DNA of 32,182 nt from JAZNLR01 sp045579195 (GCA_045579195.1 JAZNLR010000001.1:1-32182); one strand, 5' to 3'. Numbered from the stretch's first letter, positions 7,229-14,639 are shown. The notes: a model not told the origin generated them from the sequence alone. Numbers and translations: made by a program.

Positions 7229-8588
7229 TTTGCACCTCCGTTATGATGCCGTAATCGGCGTAATCAAAAATTCTTGCATCCTTGTCTTTGTTGATGGCAA
7301 TGACCGTTCCTGCTCCTGCGATAGAGCAGGTGTGCTGAACGGCGCCCGAAATTCCAAACGCGACGTACACTTTCGGAGAAACGGTCTTTCCCGTCAAGCC
7401 GACCTGCGTTTCATAGGGCAATTTCCCGCTGTCCGCAACGATGCGCGAGCAGCAGAGTTCCGCACCGTGCTTCTCGGCGAAGTCCTCTATCTTTGCAATA
7501 TCGGCAACTCCGCCTTTTCCCACCGCAAAAATGAGATCTGCGCCGTCTTTTTTGACCGTCCGTACCGTGGCAAACGCCATCTCGCTTTCACAGATGATGT
7601 CCGCCGTGACGTTTCCGCCAAGCGCCGGGCGCGTCATCACAAATTTTCCGTTTTCAACGCGGAAGGAAATGCAGTCTGCACACAGACCCGCACCCGTCAA
7701 GACCGCCACTTTGGAGGCAAGGATCTTAAGGTCCTCCCGATCTTGCCAAAGCATGGTCCGAACGCCCATTTCTTTTAACTCTTCCGCGATTTGTCTTGCT
7801 GTTTTCCCGTCCGTTTCATAAGGAACGGCCTTATTTGCAATTTTCTTTGCAATGCTTTCAACGTCTCCCGCGAAGTACACCGTTTCCAGCTTTGTTTCTG
7901 CTTCACGGTCGTTGACAACGCGCTGTTTTTGCAATCCCTCTTCAATAAGCTTTCCAAGCATATCCACGTCGACGAATTGACAGGTTCTTCGCCCAACCGC
8001 GCTTTCATACGATTTGATGACACGCGTCGGGGATCCGAGAAGTCCGCATCCTTCCTTGGGCAACGAAAGAACGCTGTTATCCCAAACTTCAACTTCTCCG
8101 ATCTTCGAAAACATCGACGGAAACCGAAGGGTGCGAATCTTTTCAAACGTGACAAGTTCCCCTTTCGTCGGAGTGAACTGCTCGCCTAAGCGAAGTGTCA
8201 TCACCCCGTTTCTCAATCCGATCACCTTTGAGCGAATGGACATTCCCAGACGCTCTGCGAGCATCGGCGGGACTTGCGCCGTGTCACCGTCCACGCTTTG
8301 CCGACCGCAAAAAATGAGGTCGGGCGCAAGGCGCTTGACCGCCTCGCTTAAAATAAAACTCGTTGCCTGCGTGTCGCTTCCGGCATAGAGAGGATCGCTG
8401 ACCATCACGCACTTTACGCCGAGCCTGGTCAAAGCGCGAAAAGGCTCCAGCGCGGAAGGCGGTGCCATCGTCAGCGCAATGACTTCCTTTGCCCCTGTTT
8501 CCAAAGCGCATTCCAATGCCGCACCGTCAAAAGGATTCAGCTCCCCTTTATAAAATTTTAAAAGAACTGCAATCCTTTTATCTCTCAT
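7215..8588 (-). CDS. Compact electron-transfer flavoprotein, EtfB-EtfA fusion
   Basis: A 457-residue single-chain ETF. Residues about 1-225 are EtfB-like: NPFDGAALECALE is the EtfB N-terminal motif and GRQSVDGDTAQVPPMLAERLG is the nucleotide-binding motif. Residues about 295-457 are the FAD-binding C-terminal domain of EtfA: GAGLCADC, TRPALGGNVTADIIC, QVGLTGKTVSPKVY, FGISGAVQH, AINKD and the final IFDYADYGI. The EtfA N-terminal domain I (about 190 residues) appears nearly absent; the linker holds fewer than about 70. ETFs pass electrons between a flavin dehydrogenase and a partner or NAD. I prefer the ATG at 8588 (GGAG 7 nt upstream) over the in-frame TTG at 8594. It overlaps the kinase gene by 11 nt. 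Its likely partner is the oxidase at 11959. Confidence 0.88.
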   Translation of the reverse strand: MRDKRIAVLLKFYKGELNPFDGAALECALETGAKEVIALTMAPPSALEPFRALTRLGVKCVMVSDPLYAGSDTQATSFILSEAVKRLAPDLIFCGRQSVDGDTAQVPPMLAERLGMSIRSKVIGLRNGVMTLRLGEQFTPTKGELVTFEKIRTLRFPSMFSKIGEVEVWDNSVLSLPKEGCGLLGSPTRVIKSYESAVGRRTCQFVDVDMLGKLIEEGLQKQRVVNDREAETKLETVYFAGDVESIAKKIANKAVPYETDGKTARQIAEELKEMGVRTMLWQDREDLKILASKVAVLTGAGLCADCISFRVENGKFVMTRPALGGNVTADIICESEMAFATVRTVKKDGADLIFAVGKGGVADIAKIEDFAEKHGAELCCSRIVADSGKLPYETQVGLTGKTVSPKVYVAFGISGAVQHTCSIAGAGTVIAINKDKDARIFDYADYGIITEVQNVEL

Positions 8589-10038
8589 CGGCAAGCTCCG
8601 TCAAAAAGCGGCTGATCTTTTGATACTTCGAAAAGATCTTTTCATATTTCTTTGTATTTTCCTCAATCGGGGTGGTGATTCCAACGATCTTTTGGCAAAC
8701 AGCGATCGCCTCGTCAAAGTCGCGGAAGAATCCTGCGGCAATCCCTGCACACATTGCAGAGCCAAACGAAGAATCGTTGTTCTCTGTCTGAACGAGAGTC
8801 AACGAGAGCGCATCCGAAACAATTTGCCGCCAGACCTCACTCTTTGCGCCGCCTCCGATAATATACGCCTGCGTTCCGATCTGAACGCCCTTTTTCTCTA
8901 AGTACTTCTTGCAATCAAGGAGGCTGAGCGCAACCCCTTCCATCACGGCGCGCGCAAAATGCGCTTTCGTGTGTTCTGCGGAAATGCCGAAGAAACTTCC
9001 TCGAAGCATCGGATTTGCGTGCGGTGTGAGTTCGCCCGTTAAGTACGGATGGAAAATCAGTCCGTCCGAGCCAACGGGAAGGTTTTTTGCAAGCTCGCTG
9101 AACTCCTCAAACGAGCCTCCAAACGTATCGCGGAACCAACGCAAGGATGCCGCGCACGATTTGGTCGCACTTCCCGGATAGAACAGCCCTTCTTTCAAGT
9201 GCGAATAGTTGATGATGTTTTTGTCCGCATAGTATCGGTCGGAAACAACGCAAATTCTGCCTGCAGTTGCAAGTTTTAAGGTCATATCTGCCTTTTTCAC
9301 GCCGCCCGCAGCAAAGACTTCCATTGCCGTGTCGCTTGCGCCGCAGATGACGCGCGTCTTGGTGGAAAGCCCCGTCTTTTTTGCCGCATCCTCAGAAACC
9401 GTTCCGACAAAGGAAAGCGGCTCGACCACCGAAGGGAGGTTCTCAACCTTCATCCCGATGAGGGAAAGCAAGTGTTCATCCCATTTTCGCTCGTCGAAAT
9501 GAAAGAGCATACTGCCCTGTGCTTCAATGTGGTCAGTGACGAAATCGCCCGTGAAAAGACCACGAACAAAATCCTTTGCGAACGTGATCTTCTTCACCTT
9601 TCCGTAAACTTCGGGGAAGTTTCTCTTGATGAAGAGAATTTCAGGCAAACTCCAAATGGTGTCCACGTTATGCTTGCACTTTTCAAAGAGCTCCTCTCCG
9701 AACTTTTCGGAAAGCTCCTCTTTTTCACGGATGCTTCGCGTGTCCGTCCAGTAAACGGCGTTGCAGACGGGAGCACCCTCTTCATCCATCAAAACGGCGG
9801 TGTGCGTTGCCGCGTCAAAGCAAAGGCACGCAACGTCCTCTGCGTTGACCCCGTTTAGCACTTCACGGATGTTCTTGACAGCGGCGTCAAACCAATCCAT
9901 CGGATTTTGTTCTGCCTTGCCGCCCTCGCCGTAAAACGTGGGATATTCGGTCGTCGCCGTTGCAACGACTTTTCCTTGACGATCAAGCAGCGTCGCCTTG
10001 CTTGCTCCGCCGCCGAAATCTACACCTAAAACGTACAT
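8578..10038 (-). CDS. FGGY-family carbohydrate kinase (xylulokinase-like)
   Basis: A 486-residue ATP-dependent sugar kinase. It begins MYVLGVDFGGGASKATLLD, the phosphate-1 motif of the FGGY fold, and carries GASDTAMEVFAAGG and IGGGAKSEVWRQIVSDALSLTL, the adenosine-binding and C-terminal FGGY signature segments (closest by eye to XylB-type kinases). The ATG at 10038 has GAGG upstream and gives the canonical family start; an in-frame ATG nine codons earlier would add an unconserved MRKQTRGTE extension. It sits between the IolB-like and ETF genes. It probably phosphorylates the ketose made by one of the two isomerases (inference); the true substrate could be a ketopentose, ketohexose or a deoxy derivative. 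Confidence 0.88.
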   Translation of the reverse strand: MYVLGVDFGGGASKATLLDRQGKVVATATTEYPTFYGEGGKAEQNPMDWFDAAVKNIREVLNGVNAEDVACLCFDAATHTAVLMDEEGAPVCNAVYWTDTRSIREKEELSEKFGEELFEKCKHNVDTIWSLPEILFIKRNFPEVYGKVKKITFAKDFVRGLFTGDFVTDHIEAQGSMLFHFDERKWDEHLLSLIGMKVENLPSVVEPLSFVGTVSEDAAKKTGLSTKTRVICGASDTAMEVFAAGGVKKADMTLKLATAGRICVVSDRYYADKNIINYSHLKEGLFYPGSATKSCAASLRWFRDTFGGSFEEFSELAKNLPVGSDGLIFHPYLTGELTPHANPMLRGSFFGISAEHTKAHFARAVMEGVALSLLDCKKYLEKKGVQIGTQAYIIGGGAKSEVWRQIVSDALSLTLVQTENNDSSFGSAMCAGIAAGFFRDFDEAIAVCQKIVGITTPIEENTKKYEKIFSKYQKISRFLTELADER

Positions 10039-10073
10039 CTCTGTTCCTCGCGTCTGCTTTCTCAATCCTCACT

Positions 10074-10865
10074 TTAGAGGTTGACCCACTTATGCTCCTC
10101 TTCTCCCGTGCAGAAAATGCCACGGTTTTTGCCCGCCATGATCCACAAACAGTAATTCTTATAACCGGGAGCAACGGTGAACGGATGATATCCCTTCGGA
10201 ACTTCCACAAGATCACCGGTCTTCACCTTGTAGACCTCGTTGATGTCCCCTTCCTTTGAATAGACCGCCTGGAAGCCAAAGCCCTGCGGCTTGTCAAACT
10301 CAAAGTAATAGATCTCATCCAAGAAGCCTTCCGTGGGCATATTGTCCACGTCGTGCTTGTGCGGAGGATAACTTGCCCAGTTTCCGTCCTCTACCCAGAA
10401 CTCGCCGATATAAAGAAGGTTTGCATCCACGGTTTCGGGAAGGTTAAATGCCGCCTTGCGCGCAAACGCTCCCTTGCCGAGATCCTTCGTCTTGATTTCC
10501 GAAACGGGAACGTATGCCGGGACAAACGCCTTATCCGCAGGCGCTTTGCAAACGGCAATTTTGACGTCTCCGCCCTTGCCCGTCACGGTGAACGGCGTGT
10601 CTTTTCCAACGTACACCGCCTCCGCAGGCCCGTCAAAGACGTTTTCTCTCTTTCCGACCGTTTCGAAAGCAAAGCCTTCCCCCGCAACCGAGCACTTTCC
10701 GTAAAGAACAATCAACGCAAACTCCTTGTTCTTCTCATCGACGGTATAGCTCTGGCCGTCCGCAAGCTTCAAAAAGTCCAGCTCGGCATATGCAAGCGGA
10801 GAGTTGCGGTCGGTGGTCACTCTTTCGTATCCATACTTTTCAACATAAGATTTTTTCAGATTCAT
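10074..10865 (-). CDS. iolB: 5-deoxy-glucuronate isomerase (IolB family)
   Basis: A 263-residue bicupin of the KduI/IolB family. IolB converts 5-deoxy-D-glucuronate to 2-deoxy-5-keto-D-gluconate in inositol breakdown. The IolB hallmark NWASYPPHKHD (metal ligands His169, His171), Glu184 in DEIYYF, QGFGFQAVY and GYHP with His227 are all present, and the length matches IolB. It starts 1 nt after the Fe-S gene stop. The other inositol genes (iolG, iolE, iolD, iolA) are not here, while a PfkB kinase and class II aldolase that could stand in for IolC and IolJ are. It may work on 5-deoxyglucuronate or on a related uronate; the family call is firm, the substrate is not. Confidence 0.85.
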   Translation of the reverse strand: MNLKKSYVEKYGYERVTTDRNSPLAYAELDFLKLADGQSYTVDEKNKEFALIVLYGKCSVAGEGFAFETVGKRENVFDGPAEAVYVGKDTPFTVTGKGGDVKIAVCKAPADKAFVPAYVPVSEIKTKDLGKGAFARKAAFNLPETVDANLLYIGEFWVEDGNWASYPPHKHDVDNMPTEGFLDEIYYFEFDKPQGFGFQAVYSKEGDINEVYKVKTGDLVEVPKGYHPFTVAPGYKNYCLWIMAGKNRGIFCTGEEEHKWVNL

Positions 10866-10866
10866 A

Positions 10867-11943
10867 TTATAAATTCTCCAAAATCATTTCTTCCACGGAG
10901 ATCACGCGGTACCCCTCCGGACAGGTTGCCTTCAGCGCAACGTACTCCGCGGGATTTTCGGTGACCACCGTTTTACAATCCATATTCTTAGCGTTCAGCC
11001 ATCTGTCCTTCGCAACCTGCGTCATCACGTCGGGCATATATTCCGCCATGATCAACTGTCCCGCAAGATTTGCTTCCTTGCCGATGAGGAGCATATCTTT
11101 CACAACGCCCACCTTTTCAATGAGCTTTCTTCCCGTCTCGCTGTCATCAAGTTCTCTTGCGTATGCAAAGTTATCCTGCAAGGAGTACGCCACGTCAGAC
11201 TTCTTTACATTTATTTTACCGCGTTCAATCAAAGAAAGCAAGTATTCATTGAAACTTATCACGTTTGCTGTGATCTCAATGCCCCATTCCTTATATTCGT
11301 GGAGCATCAGCTTCAGGTCAACGGGGTCGTAAACGATGACCGTCTCATATGCATTGAGTCTTTCAGCACAATTTTTTGCAACCGTTTGCGTTTCCTGCGT
11401 CTTGCCCGTCAAGAACCAAAGGGCCGCGCCGCTGTCCTGCTCCTTCGTGAGACTGACCTTTTCGCCTGCTTTTTCAAGGAGCGCAACTGCGTTCTTCACG
11501 CTTTCGGGAGAGTGATAAAGTGCGTCCTGACCGACGAAGAGCAATGTTTTGCTTTCGGTGTTATAGAGTGCGTCAAGACACTTGCAAGCTTCTTTTCCGT
11601 AAACATTGCCCGTCGCCTGATATTTTTCAAGGAGCGCCATAATGTAATCCGGGGTCTCGCCGTTCAAGATGATCTCCGTCTTGACCTCTTGGATGAACAC
11701 CTTGGGATCCCATCCGGTCACGCAGTTATTTGTGCAAGCGCCACAAAGGGTGCATTCATAGATGTTGTCGGCAATCTCCTTCAACTCAGTTGCGCCGCGA
11801 ACAACGAGAGAAACGCCAAGCGAACGCGCGCGTGCCGTATTTCTCTCCTGCCCCGTTGCGTTTCCAATCGGGCAAATGTGTCTGCACATCCAGCAGAATC
11901 TGCAACTGTCCGCAATCTGTTTTGCTTTTTCGGTAATATTCAT
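10867..11943 (-). CDS. Fe-S electron-transfer protein, GlcF/HdrD-like without CCG motifs
   Basis: A 358-residue protein that should carry electrons between the neighbouring flavoproteins. Two [4Fe-4S] ferredoxin motifs are clear: Cys14, 17, 20, 24 (CRFCWMCRHICP) and Cys64, 67, 70, 74 (CTLCGACTNNC). The remainder resembles the CCG region of GlcF or HdrD in size and layout, but I see no CCG cysteine cluster; the matching place reads GKEANLAGQLIM. It starts 15 nt after the oxidase gene with a GAGGAGGG-type site and is followed within 1 nt by the IolB gene. GlcD-GlcF pairing supports a complex with the oxidase. The loss of the noncubane-cluster ligands is unusual. Confidence 0.83.
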   Translation of the reverse strand: MNITEKAKQIADSCRFCWMCRHICPIGNATGQERNTARARSLGVSLVVRGATELKEIADNIYECTLCGACTNNCVTGWDPKVFIQEVKTEIILNGETPDYIMALLEKYQATGNVYGKEACKCLDALYNTESKTLLFVGQDALYHSPESVKNAVALLEKAGEKVSLTKEQDSGAALWFLTGKTQETQTVAKNCAERLNAYETVIVYDPVDLKLMLHEYKEWGIEITANVISFNEYLLSLIERGKINVKKSDVAYSLQDNFAYARELDDSETGRKLIEKVGVVKDMLLIGKEANLAGQLIMAEYMPDVMTQVAKDRWLNAKNMDCKTVVTENPAEYVALKATCPEGYRVISVEEMILENL

Positions 11944-11958
11944 CTTCTTGCCCTCCTC

Positions 11959-13383
11959 TTATAAGCCAAGCTTGAACGGATTCATAATGCCGTTGGGGTC
12001 AAGGGACTTCTTGATTCCCTCGAACACCTGCATTGCCGGGCCGTACTGTTCCTTCATCAATCTTCCGAGCTTGATTCCGACGCCGTGGTGATCGTTGACC
12101 ACACCGCCGTTTGCGATCGCTGTTCTCACGCCGAGGTTCCACATTGCGTTGTGGAGGCGCATTGCTTCCACGGGATCTTTCGGGACGTCCTTCTCGTCGA
12201 TGATGAAACGATCGTAAATCATGCAACCCCATTCATACCAATGGGAGAAGTGCGCAATGAACTTCGCCTGCGGGAAGTTGGTTTCGACGGCATTCTTCAT
12301 CGCCCAATAGATCTTTTCAATCTTGTCGTAAGGCGCGATGGTGTCCATTGTTCCGAACATCTGCGGAAGATCCATCATGTGGCCGGGATAGAAGAATGTG
12401 ATCTTTTCTTTCCACCACTTCTCGCCATATTCGCTTGCCAGGTCCTCTGCGCCGTACTTTGCGAAGGTGTCAAGCAAGATCTTCTCTTCGACGTCAACGA
12501 TCTCTTTGACGCCCTCATATGCGATGTTCATAAAAGCACCGGGCTTTGCAACATCGACGATCTTCTTGATCAAGCTTGTTGTTTCCGCCTCGTCGTAAAG
12601 ACGCATAACAGAGGGCTTGAACTTCTGCAAGATCTCCTTGCTTGCCTTGAACGCGGAGGACATATCCTTAAAGAGGAAGCCTCTGAAACGTCTCACTTCG
12701 GGCTGTTCGTAAATGCGGATCTGCGCCTTCGTGATGATGCCAAGCGTTCCTTCCGAACCGATAAAGATCTGGTTCAGATCAGGACCTGCCGCGTGCTTGG
12801 GAGCGCTGCTCGTGTTGATGATATCACCGTTCGGAAGAACGACTTCCATCTGAAGCACCATATCGTCAATCTTGCCATACTTCGTGGAAACGACGCCGAT
12901 TCCGCGATGCGCCAGGAATCCGCCTACCGTCGAGCACGTCAAAGAGGAAGGATAGTGCATGGTTGCAAATCCCTTTTCATTTGCCGCCCACTCAATGTGC
13001 TTATAGATCGCGCCCGCACCGCACTCGATGTACATACTGTCGGTGTTGACCTCGTAAATCTCGTTCATTCTCTTGGTGTCGAGCAAGATTCCGCCGCAAA
13101 CGGGAATTGCACCGCCCTGCGTTCCGCCGCCGCCACCCCACGTCGTCACGGGGAGCTTGTAATAGTTGGCAATCTTCATCACCTTGGAAGTTTCCTGTGC
13201 GTTCTTCGGAGAGACGATGTAATCCGCTTCAGGCATTCTTCTTCCGCGATCCGCCCACATTCTGGACAGCCAGAAGTAATCCACGCTGTGCGTCACCTTG
13301 TCGATCTCGCGAACAGAGCAGTTTTCTCTGCCCACCGCATCTTCAAGTTCGGTCAAAATTTGTGTAAATAAAAAGTCGTTCAT
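11959..13383 (-). CDS. FAD-linked oxidase, GlcD / alkyl-DHAP-synthase-like
   Basis: A 474-residue flavoprotein of the VAO/PCMH fold and first gene of the operon. FAD binding is shown by TWGGGGGTQGGAIPV (residues 81-95), STVGGFLAHRGIG and IFIGSEGTLGIIT (207-218). The C-terminal half carries NDHHGVG with His432-His433, like the His-rich active-site loop of alkyl-dihydroxyacetonephosphate synthase and related dehydrogenases, and ends DPNGIMNPFKLG as GlcD and D-lactate dehydrogenases do. It should oxidise a 2-hydroxy acid or a related hydroxyl compound. Its Fe-S neighbour and ETF suggest electrons leave through these. The start is preceded by AAGGAG. In Acetobacterium-type confurcating lactate dehydrogenase, a GlcD-type enzyme works with EtfA and EtfB, a suggestive parallel. 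Confidence 0.88.
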   Translation of the reverse strand: MNDFLFTQILTELEDAVGRENCSVREIDKVTHSVDYFWLSRMWADRGRRMPEADYIVSPKNAQETSKVMKIANYYKLPVTTWGGGGGTQGGAIPVCGGILLDTKRMNEIYEVNTDSMYIECGAGAIYKHIEWAANEKGFATMHYPSSLTCSTVGGFLAHRGIGVVSTKYGKIDDMVLQMEVVLPNGDIINTSSAPKHAAGPDLNQIFIGSEGTLGIITKAQIRIYEQPEVRRFRGFLFKDMSSAFKASKEILQKFKPSVMRLYDEAETTSLIKKIVDVAKPGAFMNIAYEGVKEIVDVEEKILLDTFAKYGAEDLASEYGEKWWKEKITFFYPGHMMDLPQMFGTMDTIAPYDKIEKIYWAMKNAVETNFPQAKFIAHFSHWYEWGCMIYDRFIIDEKDVPKDPVEAMRLHNAMWNLGVRTAIANGGVVNDHHGVGIKLGRLMKEQYGPAMQVFEGIKKSLDPNGIMNPFKLGL

Positions 13384-13398
13384 CAGATACTCCTTTTT

Positions 13399-13411
13399 GA
13401 AAATAATTTTT
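13399..13411. promoter_or_regulatory. Candidate RpiR operator 1 (operon leader)
   Basis: GAAAATAATTTTT, one mismatch from the dyad GAAAATNATTTTC. It lies downstream of the operon promoter, a road-block position. Confidence 0.6.
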
Positions 13412-13436
13412 ATTTTAGATTTCTTTTATTTTCTAA

Positions 13437-13465
13437 ATTCTATCATAAACGAAAATAATTTTCAA
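13437..13465 (-). promoter_or_regulatory. Promoter of the sugar/ETF operon
   Basis: TTGAAA, 17-nt spacer, TAGAAT on the minus strand, 54 nt upstream of the oxidase start. One RpiR-type operator (13451-13463) overlaps the -35 and another (13399-13411) lies in the transcribed leader. Confidence 0.85.
13451..13463. promoter_or_regulatory. Candidate RpiR operator 2 (operon -35)
   Basis: GAAAATAATTTTC, a perfect 6+1+6 dyad, overlapping the -35 box of the operon promoter. RpiR-family repressors commonly bind AT-rich dyads of this kind. Confidence 0.75.
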
Positions 13466-13483
13466 CTATTTGACCTATATTTT

Positions 13484-13495
13484 GAAATATTTTTC
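13484..13495. promoter_or_regulatory. Weak candidate operator between the divergent promoters
   Basis: GAAATATTTTTC keeps the GAAA...TTTC ends but has a shifted centre; it may be a degenerate fourth site. Confidence 0.3.
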
Positions 13496-13508
13496 ATTTT
13501 TCTTTCAT

Positions 13509-13537
13509 TTGACATTTCTTTTTTGATGCGGTATACT
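13509..13537 (+). promoter_or_regulatory. Promoter of the RpiR-family regulator
   Basis: TTGACA, 17-nt spacer, TATACT. A perfect operator dyad (13546-13558) covers the expected start of transcription, so the regulator is probably autoregulated. Confidence 0.85.
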
Positions 13538-13545
13538 GCTAATAT

Positions 13546-13558
13546 GAAAATCATTTTC
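13546..13558. promoter_or_regulatory. Candidate RpiR operator 3 (regulator start site)
   Basis: GAAAATCATTTTC, a perfect dyad that extends to ATGAAAATCATTTTCAT, 9 nt after the -10 box of the regulator promoter. Confidence 0.75.
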
Positions 13559-13584
13559 ATAAATCAGGCAAAACAGGTGAAAAT

Positions 13585-14418
13585 ATGGGAAAGACAGCCT
13601 TGAACGTCAAAATACATTATGACTCCTTCAGCAAAGCGGAAAAGAAAATTGCGGACTTTTTGATGCAAAATCCGAACGACATTCTCCCTCTGTTCATCAC
13701 AGAGCTTGCGGAACAGTGCGGAACGAGCGAGGCAACCATCGTTCGCTTTGCAAAGCGCTTGGGCTTTGACGGATATCAACAGCTGAAGATCGCCATCGCG
13801 CAAGAAACGGATTCACGCCCCATCAATGAAAACATCACCGAAGACGACAACGCAGGAAGCATCTTCCAAAAGGTCTGTGACGACATTTACTGCTCGCTGG
13901 AAAAGACAAAGAAAGCAATTGACGTTGACAGCCTGGAAACCTGCTGCAACGCCATTCTCGCATCGGACAATATCCTCGTTTGCGGCCTTGGCAACTCCGC
14001 TTCCATCGCCTTAGATGCCTCTCACAAGATGTTCCGCCTCGGCCTCAATGCACACGCGTATACTGACAACCATATGCAGGCCATTGCTGCCGCGCACACC
14101 AATGAAAAGAGTGTTGTGATCGGCATTTCTCATTCCGGAGAGTCAAAGGACATCATCCAAGCAATGCAGATCGCAAAGCAAAACGGCGCAACCACCGTCG
14201 CCATCACCAACTTTGGGAAGTCCCCTATCGATAAGATCGGCGACATCATCTTGCACACCGTTTCCGATGAAACCAATTACCGCATCCTGGGCTTAAGCTC
14301 AAGAATCGCCCAGCTTGCTCTCATCGACACGATCTATTCCTACCTCGTTTGCCACATCGAAAACGCAACCGAACAGATCGCCCAAACCGAACTTGCCCTA
14401 AAGCCCAAAAAGATTTAA
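13585..14418 (+). CDS. RpiR/MurR-family transcriptional regulator (HTH + SIS)
   Basis: A 277-residue regulator. Residues about 1-77 form the RpiR helix-turn-helix domain (SKAEKKIADFLMQNP, then GTSEATIVRFAKRLGFDGYQQLK), and about 105-245 form the SIS phosphosugar-binding domain (ILVCGLGNSASIALDASHKMFRLG, VVIGISHSGESKDIIQAM). RpiR proteins sense a phosphorylated sugar or amino sugar and usually control the adjacent catabolic operon. It is divergent from the sugar/ETF operon, and three good copies of one dyad lie at both promoters. The ATG at 13585 has AGGTGA nearby. It is monocistronic, with a strong terminator at 14429-14468. Repressor or activator cannot be decided from sequence, but operator positions favour repression. 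Confidence 0.93.
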   Translation: MGKTALNVKIHYDSFSKAEKKIADFLMQNPNDILPLFITELAEQCGTSEATIVRFAKRLGFDGYQQLKIAIAQETDSRPINENITEDDNAGSIFQKVCDDIYCSLEKTKKAIDVDSLETCCNAILASDNILVCGLGNSASIALDASHKMFRLGLNAHAYTDNHMQAIAAAHTNEKSVVIGISHSGESKDIIQAMQIAKQNGATTVAITNFGKSPIDKIGDIILHTVSDETNYRILGLSSRIAQLALIDTIYSYLVCHIENATEQIAQTELALKPKKI

Positions 14419-14428
14419 CCAAACAAAA

Positions 14429-14468
14429 ACACCCCACAAGGACCTGCTTCCCTGTGGGGTGTGTTTTT
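14429..14468 (+). terminator. Terminator of the RpiR regulator gene
   Basis: Ten-base-pair stem ACACCCCACA / TGTGGGGTGT, 14-nt loop, then GTTTTT. Confidence 0.9.
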
Positions 14469-14473
14469 ATCCC

Positions 14474-14521
14474 AAAACAAAGACAACCCAAGCAAAACGA
14501 TTTGTGTTTCACTTGGGTTGT
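14474..14521 (-). terminator. Terminator of tRNA-Arg
   Basis: Minus-strand stem ACAACCCAAG / CTTGGGTTGT (arms at 14512-14521 and 14483-14492) followed by CTTTGTTTT, just after the tRNA 3' end. Confidence 0.75.
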
Positions 14522-14523
14522 TT

Positions 14524-14600
14524 TGGTGTACCTGACTGGAGTCGAACCAGCGGCCTTCAGAGTCGGAGTCTGACGCTCTATCCAACTGAGCTACAAGTAC
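14524..14600 (-). tRNA. tRNA-Arg, anticodon CCG
   Basis: A complete cloverleaf on the minus strand. The acceptor arms are GTACTTG and CAGGTAC, the D arm GCTC-AGTTGGATA-GAGC, the anticodon arm TCAGA-CTCCGAC-TCTGA and the T arm GCTGG-TTCGACT-CCAGT. The loop CTCCGAC places CCG at positions 34-36 with U33 and A37, so it reads CGG arginine codons. The discriminator A and CCA are encoded. It has its own promoter (14640-14668) and terminator. Confidence 0.95.
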
Positions 14601-14639
14601 GTTTTTGCCGTTCACCAAAAAGGCTTGGTCAACAGCGGT

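Noticed and set aside
12085..13371. 428-codon plus-strand frame opposite the FAD oxidase
   Set aside because: It is antisense to a gene with clear family motifs, lacks a ribosome binding site and has no recognisable motif; a shadow frame.
14524..14600. tRNA-Arg(CCG) as a substrate of the adjacent TrhP/TrmR enzymes
   Set aside because: These enzymes act on U34, whereas this tRNA has C34; adjacency alone is no evidence of a functional link.
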